Positions 53,929-63,478 of a stretch of 64,000 nucleotides of DNA are shown here, in pieces; the stretch's first letter is position 1, and every line of letters starts with the position of its first letter. Both the position numbers and the translations under genes were made by a program. The stretch is from an uncultured Bacilli bacterium (GTDB taxonomy: Bacteria > Bacillota_I > Bacilli_A > RF39 > UBA660), in NCBI GenBank assembly GCA_934141535.1, contig CAKPCH010000006.1:68345-132344 (forward strand), in the 5' to 3' direction. Under the pieces are notes generated by a model that saw nothing but the letters and a program-made list of their open reading frames with translations, ran no database searches and had not been told where the DNA came from.

Positions 53929-55167
53929 TTACTTTATTAATGTTTTTGAAATTGTTATTACTGGGCGAACTCCATAGGTGTCGGAATTGCTAACACTACC
54001 AGAGTCAAACAAAGCACCCCAGACTACAAACCACGCAGTGTTAAGGTTGTCTGCATTAGGTGTAGACGTCCAATAACCAACACCATCTACTGGGTGAAGA
54101 CTTTCATCTAAATAATCCCATAACCATGTTGGTAACCCCCTAGTTACATTACTTGCGGCTTTATATATTTGATCATATGTTGGAAAACTTACCTCAACTC
54201 CAGACTTGTTAAATACACTCTTTGCTAAAGCAATAACTTCTGCTGAATTTATACTTTTGCAAGTTGTACTATCTTCTCCACCATCTATGCACCAAGCTAA
54301 TGTTTTTGGTACATAGGAATCTGTATAGTTTTCTTTCATGATTAAACTTACTGTATCTTGATTATTTTCTAATACAAAAAATGTATTTGTATAATTATCT
54401 CCTACTTCACATATATATTCATCGCCATATGTAAATTGATTCATTGGTATAGTTCCTGTAGTTGCCTCTGTTACTGCTCTACATATTGTTGTATCAGTTG
54501 GTATTGTTGGGGTTCCACTTAGACTCGTTGAACCATACGTTAAATATATATTTCCAAAGTCTATTCTAAATGGACCATCTGCTACACTTGAACCACTTAC
54601 ATATTCTATTGTTACTTTTACTAATTCACTATTATTCTTCTTTAATACATGATTTGTTATATTTAGAGTTGTATCTGTGTATGACGTACTTAATACTGTT
54701 GTTGTTACTTTTATTCCATTACAGGCACTTTCTACCATTGATGCAGTTGTTCCATCACCTGCTACACACTCTTTAAATACTGATTTATTTTTTATATTAT
54801 CAAATACTACACTACTTAAATATGCATCATAACTTCCTTCATTTCTTGCATAAAATGTATATTCTACTTTTTCTCCAGGTGATGTGAATGATGCACTTAG
54901 ATTTTTAATTGTTGGATTACCACCATTATCTATTGTTGGAATACCTGCTGTCGCATTTCCTGTTTTTGTTACACTTACATTAGTTGTTGAAAGTAATGTA
55001 CTACTACTTGAAAATACTACTTTAAAGTTACCTGAATCGGGTGTAATTGTCGCATTACTCTTTACTGTTAGAGTACTTGAAAAAGCTGCAAAAACAATTG
55101 ATAAGCCCAGTACACTTACTAGAGTTATTATTAATATCAATGTCATATTTTTTTTATTATATCCCAT
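53929..55167 (-). CDS. TasA-like secreted protein with DGR-like variable C-terminal domain
   Basis: A 412-residue protein with two parts. Residues about 1-215 are a SipW-type signal (TLILIITLVSVLGLSIVFAAFSSTLTV) and a TasA/CalY-like beta domain with NEGSYDAYLSSVVF, related to the 28527-29153 protein. Residues about 220-412 are the domain shared with the pilin-like gene (YGDEYICEVGD, LIMKENYTDSYVPKTLAWC, GVEVSFPT, GYWTSTP, YGVRPVITISK) including a 109-bp variable block. The start MGYNKKN follows GAGG. It precedes the pilin-like gene by 23 bases, so both are made from one transcript. The protein is likely surface-exposed, presenting the variable domain as a ligand-binding tip. Confidence 0.85.
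   Translation of the reverse strand: MGYNKKNMTLILIITLVSVLGLSIVFAAFSSTLTVKSNATITPDSGNFKVVFSSSSTLLSTTNVSVTKTGNATAGIPTIDNGGNPTIKNLSASFTSPGEKVEYTFYARNEGSYDAYLSSVVFDNIKNKSVFKECVAGDGTTASMVESACNGIKVTTTVLSTSYTDTTLNITNHVLKKNNSELVKVTIEYVSGSSVADGPFRIDFGNIYLTYGSTSLSGTPTIPTDTTICRAVTEATTGTIPMNQFTYGDEYICEVGDNYTNTFFVLENNQDTVSLIMKENYTDSYVPKTLAWCIDGGEDSTTCKSINSAEVIALAKSVFNKSGVEVSFPTYDQIYKAASNVTRGLPTWLWDYLDESLHPVDGVGYWTSTPNADNLNTAWFVVWGALFDSGSVSNSDTYGVRPVITISKTLIK
53963..54071 (-). repeat. 109-bp DGR-like variable repeat, copy 2
   Basis: Equal in length and in frame with the blocks at 52962-53070 and 63513-63621, with the same start (GG AC...) and end (GT.CG.CC). Some positions conserved between the other two differ here (for example GTT CGC in place of GTC CGT), so it probably derives from a related but different template or an older copy. 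Confidence 0.62.
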
Positions 55168-55273
55168 ACTTACCTCTAACTTTTTTTGCTTTACCATATA
55201 ATACTAATTATTTATATTCATTAATAGTATATGACTATCTGAACTACTCTTCATTATATAACTATCATATCGC

Positions 55274-55332
55274 AAAAAAAAAAAAAAAAAACAAGTAATA
55301 TTTTCGAAAAATATGAAAATATTTACTTGTCT
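55274..55332 (-). terminator. Strong terminator with an 18-base T-run
   Basis: CAAGTAAATATTTTC and GAAAATATTACTTG pair on the minus strand with a single bulge, followed by 18 T (A-run at 55274-55291 on the plus strand). It ends the 55323 gene. Confidence 0.85.
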
Positions 55333-56288
55333 ATTGGTTGTCCAAAGATATCAGTTGTTGTATTATTAGTAGTATTTTGATTTATACTTGGATTAATAAA
55401 ATCATTAACTACAGGATTTACTGGTTGTTCTACAGTATTCATATTATTAGTATTTAAGTTTTGATTTTGATTTACATTTGTTGTATTAAAACTAAATTGA
55501 TTAACTGGATTTTCTATAGGTGATGTTGGCATACTTTGATTAAAGTTAGCAAACTCTTGTATTACAGGATTTACTGGTTGTTTTACTTCTTGTTGCATAG
55601 TAGGTGTTGGCTCTATTATATTTTGCTCTTGTGGCTGTACTTGTTGAACTGGTTCTGTAACTACTGGTTGTACATTTATTGGTTCTACAACTGGTTGTTG
55701 CATAGGTTCAATAGTTGGTCGAGCAACAGGAACTGCTTCTATTTGTGGTTCAACTTGAGTTACTGGTTGTATTGGTTCTAAAGTTTGTTCTACTTGAATA
55801 GGTTGAATTTGTTGTTGTAAATTATCATTAATAGTTTGATCATTATATAAATTATCTATTTTATTAATCATAGATTGTCCTTCATTTGTTTCTATAGGTG
55901 TAGGTACTTCTTTTACTTTAACTCTTAAATTATTTAAAAATGCCATTACACCTGTTAAAATAGATCCTATTAATAAGAAGTAATAACCTATACTTAAGTT
56001 AGATAAATATCCTTGATTTATTGCTTCTATTCCTTGCATAACACAATAAAATAATATAGCACCCGTTGTCATGTATGCAAATTCTGTCTTAATATTAAGT
56101 GAAAAGAATAATACACCTATTCCACCTGCTACCATAATCATTATTAATAAATAAAGTGAATCTTTACTATACATATCCCATAAATTTTGTGAATATCCAA
56201 CTACACTTACAAATGGTACAAAAAGCGCTACTATTATAAGAGATGACGCTATAGCACCCAAAATTCTAAACATTAATTTTTTATTCAT
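55323..56288 (-). CDS. Membrane protein with long Pro/Gln/Val-rich tail
   Basis: A 321-residue protein with four membrane helices in the first 120 residues (about 9-30, 45-66, 71-90 and 97-118) and a 200-residue disordered cytoplasmic tail rich in Pro, Gln, Val, Glu and Asn. Two copies of a short motif, QPVNPVIQEFANFNQS and QPVNPVVNDFINPS, stand out in the tail and could bind a partner. I recognise no family. It is monocistronic with a strong terminator. Confidence 0.72.
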   Translation of the reverse strand: MNKKLMFRILGAIASSLIIVALFVPFVSVVGYSQNLWDMYSKDSLYLLIMIMVAGGIGVLFFSLNIKTEFAYMTTGAILFYCVMQGIEAINQGYLSNLSIGYYFLLIGSILTGVMAFLNNLRVKVKEVPTPIETNEGQSMINKIDNLYNDQTINDNLQQQIQPIQVEQTLEPIQPVTQVEPQIEAVPVARPTIEPMQQPVVEPINVQPVVTEPVQQVQPQEQNIIEPTPTMQQEVKQPVNPVIQEFANFNQSMPTSPIENPVNQFSFNTTNVNQNQNLNTNNMNTVEQPVNPVVNDFINPSINQNTTNNTTTDIFGQPIDK

Positions 56289-56344
56289 TTATTACCCCTA
56301 CTTTCTTACTATTTAATTATATCAAATATTTAGAAAAAATCAAG

Positions 56345-56376
56345 TATTTAAAAAAGTTCATTTCTGAACTTCTTAT
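56345..56376 (-). terminator. Terminator of the rubrerythrin gene
   Basis: AAGTTCAGAAATGAACTT followed by TTTTAAA on the minus strand. Confidence 0.8.
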
Positions 56377-56378
56377 TA

Positions 56379-56918
56379 TTAATAATTATTTGCTTTTCTT
56401 TCAAAGTAACTTTGTGGATGAGCACATACTGGACAAACTTTTGGAGCTTCTTTTCCAATTGATATATGTCCACAATTTCTACAAATCCAAATAGCTTCTC
56501 CATCACTAGAAAATACTAATTTTTCATCTATATTTTTTAATAATTTTTTATATCTTTCTTCATGTGCTTTTTCTATTTCAGCTACACCTTTAAATAGTTT
56601 TGCTATATGATCAAATCCTTCTTCTTCTGCAGTTTTAGCAAATGAAGCATACATATCAGTCCATTCATAATTTTCACCTTCTGCAGCTTGTTTTAAATTA
56701 TCAACAGTACTTTTAATATCTCCACCTTCTAATAATTTAAACCACATTTTAGCATGTTCTTTTTCATTATTAGCAGTCTCTTCAAATATAGCAGCTATTT
56801 GTTCATATCCTTCTTTTTTTGCTTTACTAGCAAAATATGTATATTTATTTCTTGCTTGGCTTTCTCCTGCAAATGCAGTCATTAAATTTGTATAAGTTTT
56901 ACTTCCTTTTAATTCCAT
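56379..56918 (-). CDS. rbr: Rubrerythrin
   Basis: Rubrerythrin reduces hydrogen peroxide in anaerobes. The 179-residue protein has the di-iron four-helix domain (about 1-135) with ligands in [21 protein letters not shown] and [16 protein letters not shown], then a rubredoxin-like domain with CRNCGH and [11 protein letters not shown]. Length and motifs are standard. It fits an anaerobic lifestyle. It is 2 bases after the 56921 gene, so they share a transcript. Confidence 0.96.
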   Translation of the reverse strand: MELKGSKTYTNLMTAFAGESQARNKYTYFASKAKKEGYEQIAAIFEETANNEKEHAKMWFKLLEGGDIKSTVDNLKQAAEGENYEWTDMYASFAKTAEEEGFDHIAKLFKGVAEIEKAHEERYKKLLKNIDEKLVFSSDGEAIWICRNCGHISIGKEAPKVCPVCAHPQSYFERKANNY

Positions 56919-56920
56919 AA

Positions 56921-57916
56921 TTATTTTACCTCTTTTCTTAAACTTTCTTTATATTTTTTTATATTTTCATCAGTATAACCTACTAATATATTATTATTTT
57001 TAGCTATTATATAATCCCATACTTGATTATATTGCTCTAATGATTTCTTTGATAAAGTACTATTAGCTATATTTGGTTTATCACCATTAGTAAGCGCTAA
57101 AACAATACATTGATTAGTCTTAATACCTCTTGATTTTTTATCTTTTTGATACATCCAAACTATATCACTATATTTTACAGCACTCATTTTACCACTAAAA
57201 GTAATAATATAGTTTTCTGTTAAATATAAATTAAATTTTTTATAGTATATAGAACTATCATTATTCATCTCTTCATCTAATTCTTTTATAATATCTTTAT
57301 CTAATTTATTAAATGATTTCATTTTATTTATATTCATAATAAGTCCTACAAATCCTATAAGTAATGATATAATTGATACTGCAAATTGTAAACTTGCTAC
57401 TGAAATATCACTTTCAGTCATATCTAGATAAACATCTCCAAAGTAATCATTAAAATCACTTTCTGTTATTTTTTCTTCATCACTTAATCCATCATTATAT
57501 TCTTCAAGTGCTAAAGCTTTTACATCACTTGGTACATATTTTGTAATACCTTCTAATTTTATTGGTGTTTCATATTCATCTTTAACTAAACTCTTATAAG
57601 TATTTTCTCTCATATAAACTATATACATATATTTTTTATCTTTTACTATATAATAAGCATCTGTTGTATTATCATAAACTGCAAATTTATATGGAGTTAT
57701 CATATTATCTATATATGCTCTTTTATAATCTTTAGTCTCTTCATTACTAATTATTATATCATTTAAATTATAAATATTCTTTTTAGAATCTTTTACTATA
57801 TTATCTTTCCATATCCAAAATACAATACCTATAATTATTAATAATATTGATATAATAAGTCCTATTATTGCTTTTTTATATTGTTTTAAAACTATCTCAT
57901 TTGAAAAATTCTTCAT
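56921..57916 (-). CDS. Membrane protein of unknown function
   Basis: A 331-residue protein with one N-terminal helix (about 15-36), an outside domain of about 140 residues (IYNLNDI...VYLDMTE), a second helix (about 174-194) and a cytoplasmic beta-rich domain (about 215-331; [28 protein letters not shown]), which resembles membrane proteins with PH-like cytoplasmic parts. No family is recognised. It lies between thrS (8 bases) and rubrerythrin. Confidence 0.72.
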   Translation of the reverse strand: MKNFSNEIVLKQYKKAIIGLIISILLIIIGIVFWIWKDNIVKDSKKNIYNLNDIIISNEETKDYKRAYIDNMITPYKFAVYDNTTDAYYIVKDKKYMYIVYMRENTYKSLVKDEYETPIKLEGITKYVPSDVKALALEEYNDGLSDEEKITESDFNDYFGDVYLDMTESDISVASLQFAVSIISLLIGFVGLIMNINKMKSFNKLDKDIIKELDEEMNNDSSIYYKKFNLYLTENYIITFSGKMSAVKYSDIVWMYQKDKKSRGIKTNQCIVLALTNGDKPNIANSTLSKKSLEQYNQVWDYIIAKNNNILVGYTDENIKKYKESLRKEVK

Positions 57917-57923
57917 AAATCTC

Positions 57924-59672
57924 CTATTCTCCTAATTCTTTATCTATTAAATCCATAAATTCTTGTTTAGATAGCGTAATAGTCTCCTCACTACCATAAG
58001 TTCTATAACTTATATTATTATCATCTACTTCTTTTTGTCCTAATATTATTGAATATGGTATTTTTTTCATTACTGATTCTCTCATTTTATAACCTAGTTT
58101 TTCTTCTCTATCATCTAGTTCTACTCTATAATCTTTATTCTTTAACATATTATATATTTCAGTAGCATATTCTAAATGATATTTATTATTTACTGGTATT
58201 ACATTAAATTGTACTGGGCTTAACCATAGTGGTAGAGCTCCTTTAGTTTCTTCTAATATAAATGCTGTAAATCTATCAAATGTACCAAATATTGCTCTAT
58301 GTAGTACTACTGGAGTCTTTTTAGAACCATCTGAATCTACATAAGTAAGTTCAAATCTTCTTGGTAATAAGAAGTCTAACTGACATGTAGAAAGTGTTAC
58401 TTCTGGTCCTACTGCTGGTTTTACTTCTACATCAAGTTTAGGTCCATAGAATGCTGCTTCACCAATAGCTTCAGTATATTCACAACCTAGTTCATTTAAT
58501 ACTTCTCTTAATTTAGATTCTGCTGTATTCCACATTTCATCATCATCAAAATATTTTTCTGTATCTTTAGGATCTCTTAATGATAATCTAAATTTATAAT
58601 TCTTTATACCAAAGTCTTTATATACATCAAGTATAAGTGATACTACTTTCTTAAATTCATCTCCTATTTGATCAGGTCTAACAAATAGATGAGCATCATT
58701 TTGACACATACAACGAACTCTTTCAAGCCCTTTTACTGCTCCACTTGCTTCATATCTAAAGTCAGTAGCAAACTCTCCTATTCTAATTGGTAAATCTCTA
58801 TATGAATGAAGAGTATTTCCATATACTAACATATGATGTGGACAGTTCATTGGACGAAGTACAAATTCTTCATCATCAACTTTCATTGATGGAAACATAT
58901 TTTCTTTATAGTGATCCCAATGTCCTGATGTTTTATATAAATCGACAGTACCTACACAAGGAGTATATACATGAAGATATCCCATTTTTCTTTCTTTATC
59001 ATATATATAATTTTCTAATTGTTTTCTTATAATAGCACCATTAGGTAACCACAAAGGCATTCCTTTACCAACTAAATCATGAGACATAAATATATCTAAA
59101 TCTTTTCCTATCTTTCTATGATCTCTTTCTTTAGCTTCAGCTAATTCTTGTAAATAATTATTTAAATCTTCTTCATTATAGAAGCACACACCATATATTC
59201 TTTGAAGCATTTTGTTCTTAGAATCACCTTTAAAGTATGCTCCTGATACTTTTAAAAGTTTAAAATATTTCATAGATTTAGTAGTAGGCATATGAGGCCC
59301 TCTACATAAATCAATAAAATCATCTTGTTTATAAGCACTTATTATTGTATTTTCTTCATCCATTCTTTCTATTAAATCTATTTTATATGGATCATCTTTA
59401 AACATATTAAGAGCTTCATCTTTAGTTAGTTCTACTCTTTTAATAAGTTTATCTGATTTAGCTATTTTTTTCATTTCAGATTCTATTTTAGGTAAATCTT
59501 CTTCATTTAATACTTTATCACCTAAATCTACATCATAATAAAATCCACTTTCTATAACAGGTCCTACCCAAAATTTAGCATTTGGATAAAGGTGGTGTAA
59601 AGCGTGCGCTAAAAGATGAGCACAACTATGGTTTAATTTGTTTAATTCTTCATTTTCTTTAATATTTATCAT
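57924..59672 (-). CDS. thrS: Threonyl-tRNA synthetase without TGS domain
   Basis: ThrRS, class II, 582 residues, about 60 shorter than usual because the N-terminal TGS domain is missing: the protein begins almost directly with the editing-domain motif HSCAHLLAHALHHLYP (HxxxH). The catalytic core has motif 2 (FRYEASGAVKGLERVRCMCQNDAHLF), zinc ligands Cys (PMNCPHHM) and His, motif 3, and a C-terminal anticodon domain. The start has an AGAGGATG site. Earlier start codons in frame are not visible before the rnr stop, so the lack of TGS is real. It follows rnr by 4 bases in the T-box operon. Confidence 0.96.
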   Translation of the reverse strand: MINIKENEELNKLNHSCAHLLAHALHHLYPNAKFWVGPVIESGFYYDVDLGDKVLNEEDLPKIESEMKKIAKSDKLIKRVELTKDEALNMFKDDPYKIDLIERMDEENTIISAYKQDDFIDLCRGPHMPTTKSMKYFKLLKVSGAYFKGDSKNKMLQRIYGVCFYNEEDLNNYLQELAEAKERDHRKIGKDLDIFMSHDLVGKGMPLWLPNGAIIRKQLENYIYDKERKMGYLHVYTPCVGTVDLYKTSGHWDHYKENMFPSMKVDDEEFVLRPMNCPHHMLVYGNTLHSYRDLPIRIGEFATDFRYEASGAVKGLERVRCMCQNDAHLFVRPDQIGDEFKKVVSLILDVYKDFGIKNYKFRLSLRDPKDTEKYFDDDEMWNTAESKLREVLNELGCEYTEAIGEAAFYGPKLDVEVKPAVGPEVTLSTCQLDFLLPRRFELTYVDSDGSKKTPVVLHRAIFGTFDRFTAFILEETKGALPLWLSPVQFNVIPVNNKYHLEYATEIYNMLKNKDYRVELDDREEKLGYKMRESVMKKIPYSIILGQKEVDDNNISYRTYGSEETITLSKQEFMDLIDKELGE

Positions 59673-59676
59673 ATTA

Positions 59677-61965
59677 TCATCCTCTCTTTACTAAACTTAA
59701 AGTTTTATTATCAACTTTAACTTGTCTAAATATTATTTCATTATTTTTTTCATCTATATGATCTATTCTTATTAGAATACTATCTTTAACTCTATATTCT
59801 CTACCATCCATATGTACGCAGTTTAAATCATACATTTTACTTTTTATAGGTATACTACCATATAAATTATTACTTGTTTTAACAAATATATTAGAACTAC
59901 TTATAAATAGTATTGTTGCTTCTAATTCTTCGTCAATATAATTAGATAATACTCTATTTAATACTATACCTTCAACATGTTTTTCAAATTTTTCTGCTTT
60001 CTTTTGTGCTTCAGAAAAATGTTGCGCTAAAGATTCTATATCAGTAAAATAAGTATTTATTTCTTCCATTTTACCCTCTAATATATAGTCTAAAATTATA
60101 TGATTAATTAAATCAGGTCCTCTTCTTATTGGAGATGTGAATGTAGCATACGTTTCAAGTGCTAAAGCATAATGTCCTATATTAATACTTGAAAAATATG
60201 CTCTATTCATACAATTAAATATTTTTTTAGATATATATTCACGTTCTTCAAGTGATAAATCATCTAACATAGTTAAAAGAACTTTTTGAAGCATTCCTGA
60301 ATTTCTTACATTTTTTAAATTATTAAAGTATTTACTTATTTCTTTAAATTCACTTTTTAATTTACTTATTTGATCTATGTTTGGACCTTCATGGTTTCTA
60401 TAGATAAATGGTACTTCAAGATTATGCATAAATTCAGCTGCTACTTCGTTTGCTATTAACATGAAACTTTCTATTAGTAATTCAGCTTGGCCTCTTTTTC
60501 TTTTTTTTATCTGTGTAACATTATCATTTTCATCAAAATCAAATTCTAATTCTTGTTCTTCTAAATTAATTTGTCCTCTATCTATTCTATTTTGTATCAA
60601 TATTTTAGATAAATTATTCATGCCTTTTAATAATGATATATATTCTAAATAATCATTATATATAACACTATCATCAAGTATTTCATTAACTTTTCCATAA
60701 GTCATTCTCTTATTACTTCTAATAATACTTTTATATACTCTATAATCTATTAAATTACCAGATTTATCTAAGTGTATTTCAAAAGTTTTTGTTAATTTAT
60801 CTTCATCTTGATTTAATGAGCACACTATATTTGATATTAAAGGTGGAAACTGTGGTATTACATAATTTGCTGGATATATACTAGTTCCTCTTTTAACAGC
60901 TTCTTCTAATAATTTAGAATTAAGTTTAACATAATGTGAAACATCTGCTATATGTACATAAAGTATATATTTATCTGGTAATTCTTTAAGTGATATAGCA
61001 TCATCTAAATCTTTTGCACGAGCTCCATCTATTGTAATTGTTACTAAGTCTCTTAAATCAACTCGTTTATTTATTTCTTCAAGAGGTATTTCTAGATTAA
61101 TATTCTCTAATTCCTCTAGTACAGAAGAGTTAAAATCTACTCTAAATCCAAAATCATATAATAAAGCTTCTACTATACTTCTTAAACTATTATTATTATC
61201 TAAAACTTTAATAACATCAAGTGTATTATCATCAAGTATTGTAGCAAGTATTCTATCATTTTCTTTAAAAGTTGTTTTACATGATAAGGCTTTAGGTATA
61301 CCATCAAAATTTGAATTAAGTGGTACCCAATTAAGTACACCATTAACTTTTTTATATTCAAATACATGAGAATTAGAATCTCTTTTAACAACATTAACAA
61401 CTTTAGCATAATTATTATCAATTAATTGAATTGTAACGTAATCATTTACAAATGCACCATTTAAATCTTGGGTTGCTATATAAATAAGTTTTGTGTCTAA
61501 AGTAACATAATAATAATTTTTCAAAAAATCTTTTTTTAGTTTTGCTTTATAAAATGTATTAGTTTCACCAAGTACAGATCTTTCTACAATTCTTTTTACT
61601 TTACCTATAATTTGCTTACTATGTTTTTTACCTTTTTCTATTTCTAAGAAAACTACATCACCTTCCTTAGAACCATTTAAATTCTTAATTGGTATTGTTA
61701 TAATCTTTCCATGTTTTAAATTAACATAGAATTTATTTTTAGAAGATTTTTTTAATTCACCTTTTACAAGATAATAATTCTCTGAAATATGGATATAATT
61801 ACCATTTTCTAATTTTAAAATTTTCCCTTCAAGTTCTAATTCGTATAAATAATTAATAACTAAATCTATTTCTTTATTATTTAATTTAAACATAGATATT
61901 AAACTATTTAAACTTATCTCTTTTTTATAATGATTAAAAAATTCTTCTAACTTTTGCTTACACAT
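59677..61965 (-). CDS. rnr: Ribonuclease R
   Basis: RNase R is a 3'-5' exonuclease that degrades structured RNA. The 762-residue protein has an N-terminal helix-turn-helix and two cold-shock domains (about 60-220), the RNB catalytic core with DGARAKDLDDAISL (about 313-326; catalytic Asp residues) and SPIRRGPDLINH, and a C-terminal S1 domain (about 640-725). The start at MCKQKL follows GGGGGA; MGDS four codons earlier overlaps this site and is rejected. It heads the rnr-thrS unit directly behind the T-box, so it is under threonyl-tRNA control. Confidence 0.95.
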   Translation of the reverse strand: MCKQKLEEFFNHYKKEISLNSLISMFKLNNKEIDLVINYLYELELEGKILKLENGNYIHISENYYLVKGELKKSSKNKFYVNLKHGKIITIPIKNLNGSKEGDVVFLEIEKGKKHSKQIIGKVKRIVERSVLGETNTFYKAKLKKDFLKNYYYVTLDTKLIYIATQDLNGAFVNDYVTIQLIDNNYAKVVNVVKRDSNSHVFEYKKVNGVLNWVPLNSNFDGIPKALSCKTTFKENDRILATILDDNTLDVIKVLDNNNSLRSIVEALLYDFGFRVDFNSSVLEELENINLEIPLEEINKRVDLRDLVTITIDGARAKDLDDAISLKELPDKYILYVHIADVSHYVKLNSKLLEEAVKRGTSIYPANYVIPQFPPLISNIVCSLNQDEDKLTKTFEIHLDKSGNLIDYRVYKSIIRSNKRMTYGKVNEILDDSVIYNDYLEYISLLKGMNNLSKILIQNRIDRGQINLEEQELEFDFDENDNVTQIKKRKRGQAELLIESFMLIANEVAAEFMHNLEVPFIYRNHEGPNIDQISKLKSEFKEISKYFNNLKNVRNSGMLQKVLLTMLDDLSLEEREYISKKIFNCMNRAYFSSINIGHYALALETYATFTSPIRRGPDLINHIILDYILEGKMEEINTYFTDIESLAQHFSEAQKKAEKFEKHVEGIVLNRVLSNYIDEELEATILFISSSNIFVKTSNNLYGSIPIKSKMYDLNCVHMDGREYRVKDSILIRIDHIDEKNNEIIFRQVKVDNKTLSLVKRG

Positions 61966-61977
61966 ACTATCCCCCAT

Positions 61978-62189
61978 GTAAAAAGTCTCTTAACTCCTAT
62001 AAGGAGCGTAAGAGACTTATACGCGGTACCATCCTAATTTATACCTTAATTTATATAACGGTTTTAACCGGTCTATCTTTCGATAACAGCTCATAGGTAG
62101 TAATTATTAAGTTGTTTATTTGTTTACACCAACCACAAACTCTCTTTAAAACAATTATTAATAATCGTGTCCTAATCTTTGCTTTTGAC
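61978..62189 (-). ncRNA. T-box: T-box riboswitch of the rnr-thrS operon, threonine-specific
   Basis: The T-box core AGGATGGTACCGCG is the complement of about 62023-62036. The terminator is AAGTCTCTTACGCTCC/GGAGTTAAGAGACTT followed by TTTT. Upstream, stem I has a GGTTGGTG distal motif and the 3' side reads AATTACTACCTATG, offering ACU or ACC, both Thr codons. thrS is the only synthetase in the operon. Confidence 0.92.
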
Positions 62190-62195
62190 ATATAT

Positions 62196-62224
62196 ATTCT
62201 AACATATTTTTATTTATATGTTAA
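62196..62224 (-). promoter_or_regulatory. Promoter of the rnr-thrS T-box operon
   Basis: TTAACA (62219-62224), 17 bp and TAGAAT (62196-62201) on the minus strand. Confidence 0.65.
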
Positions 62225-62250
62225 TAGTATTTTACAAATTTTAGTTATTT

Positions 62251-63396
62251 TTAATTTATTAAAGATTTTGAGATTGTTATTACTGGACGTATTCCAAATA
62301 CATAATAATCAGTATCTACATTATATGGATCATGTGTATATAAGGATGCTGAATATTCAACAGCCCAAGGATATGCAGAAACAACAGCCTCACCTGTTCC
62401 GCCTATTGCCTTTGTAGTCGCTGTCCAATAGCCATTAGTTGTAACATTTGAATTATTTAAACATCCATTAGTTTTACAAGTAGAAGATGTTCTATCATAT
62501 AACCATCCATATTTACATCCTGTTATATTTCCACTTGTACATGTTGTACTTACTGCATCTATATTAGTATCAAAATAAAATCCTATATAACTTGTACTTT
62601 CATTCCAAGAACTATTATTCGTAATATTTGCTACTTCTTGTGCAGTTATTAATCTTGCCTTATACCCTGTATAATCAATTGTATATTTTGCACCTGCCAT
62701 TACTCCAGCAAAATCAGCTAATTGATCTACTGAATAATTCGAAGGGGTAATTGTACCTTTCCAAGAATCTGTATCTGATTTTAATTGACTTAAAAATTCT
62801 TCACCTGGTTGCTTACTATTATAACTAGGATTTCTCCAAGCTATAATTGCAGTAGTATTATGATCAAGTATTAAGTTTAACTTATTACTACTACTATTAT
62901 CATTAAATGCATAAAATTTCATACATCCTGACTTTACTCCTGTATTACTTTGAGACTCAGTATAATTTGTACAAGTTACACCTTTATCTACATCAAAATA
63001 TATTACTTCTCCATTATTATATACTTGATATTGTTCTTGACTAACTTTTCCTGCCTCATCACAATTATCTATATTTAATTTACCATTTTCATATTTTACA
63101 GTATTACATTTTATTTTAGTTCCACCATATTCTATATTTATAATTGAATCACCATTTGTAAGTGTTTTACCATCATCACTTACTGTATATTCCCCTTCTT
63201 TTAATTTACCATTTAATTCTGCTTTAGCAAATTCTTGTTCTACTGCTGATTTATATAGTTCTATACTTCTTTCTATTGATGAAGTTTTTGCTTCTTTTAT
63301 TATTCCTAATACTACTGGTGTTGCCACTAAAGCAATAATAGCTAATATTACTATGACTGCTAATAACTCGATCAATGTAAAACCTTTTTCTTTCAT
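62251..63396 (-). CDS. Pseudopilin-type surface protein, non-variable relative
   Basis: A 381-residue protein with a type IV pilin signal (MKEKG, then FTLIELLAVIVILAIIALVATPVVLGII) and a middle domain similar to that of the 52928 protein. The C-terminal half (about 140-381) ends with GYWTATTKAIGGTG...VFGIRPVITISKSLIN, the same fold type as the DGR-like targets, but longer, with AT-rich codons throughout and several Cys pairs. It shows no G/C-rich hypervariable block. GGAG lies 7 bases before the start. It is directly downstream of the 63479 gene on the same strand. Confidence 0.83.
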   Translation of the reverse strand: MKEKGFTLIELLAVIVILAIIALVATPVVLGIIKEAKTSSIERSIELYKSAVEQEFAKAELNGKLKEGEYTVSDDGKTLTNGDSIINIEYGGTKIKCNTVKYENGKLNIDNCDEAGKVSQEQYQVYNNGEVIYFDVDKGVTCTNYTESQSNTGVKSGCMKFYAFNDNSSSNKLNLILDHNTTAIIAWRNPSYNSKQPGEEFLSQLKSDTDSWKGTITPSNYSVDQLADFAGVMAGAKYTIDYTGYKARLITAQEVANITNNSSWNESTSYIGFYFDTNIDAVSTTCTSGNITGCKYGWLYDRTSSTCKTNGCLNNSNVTTNGYWTATTKAIGGTGEAVVSAYPWAVEYSASLYTHDPYNVDTDYYVFGIRPVITISKSLIN

Positions 63397-63437
63397 ATAT
63401 TACTCCTCTACTTTCCATATATCATTTTAATATAAAA

Positions 63438-63470
63438 AAAAGAAAAATACAATAGATTGTATATTCCTTT
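63438..63470 (-). terminator. Terminator of the right-edge gene
   Basis: ATACAAT-CT-ATTGTAT followed by TTTTCTTTTTTTT on the minus strand. Confidence 0.65.
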
Positions 63471-63478
63471 ACACTTAA

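Noticed and set aside
55274..55291. Homopolymer of 18 A as a phase-variation tract
   Set aside because: It is the T-run of a strong terminator on the other strand and lies outside any reading frame.
62112..62417. Plus-strand open frame across the threonine T-box
   Set aside because: It is antisense to the T-box leader and to the end of the pilin-like gene, with no ribosome site.
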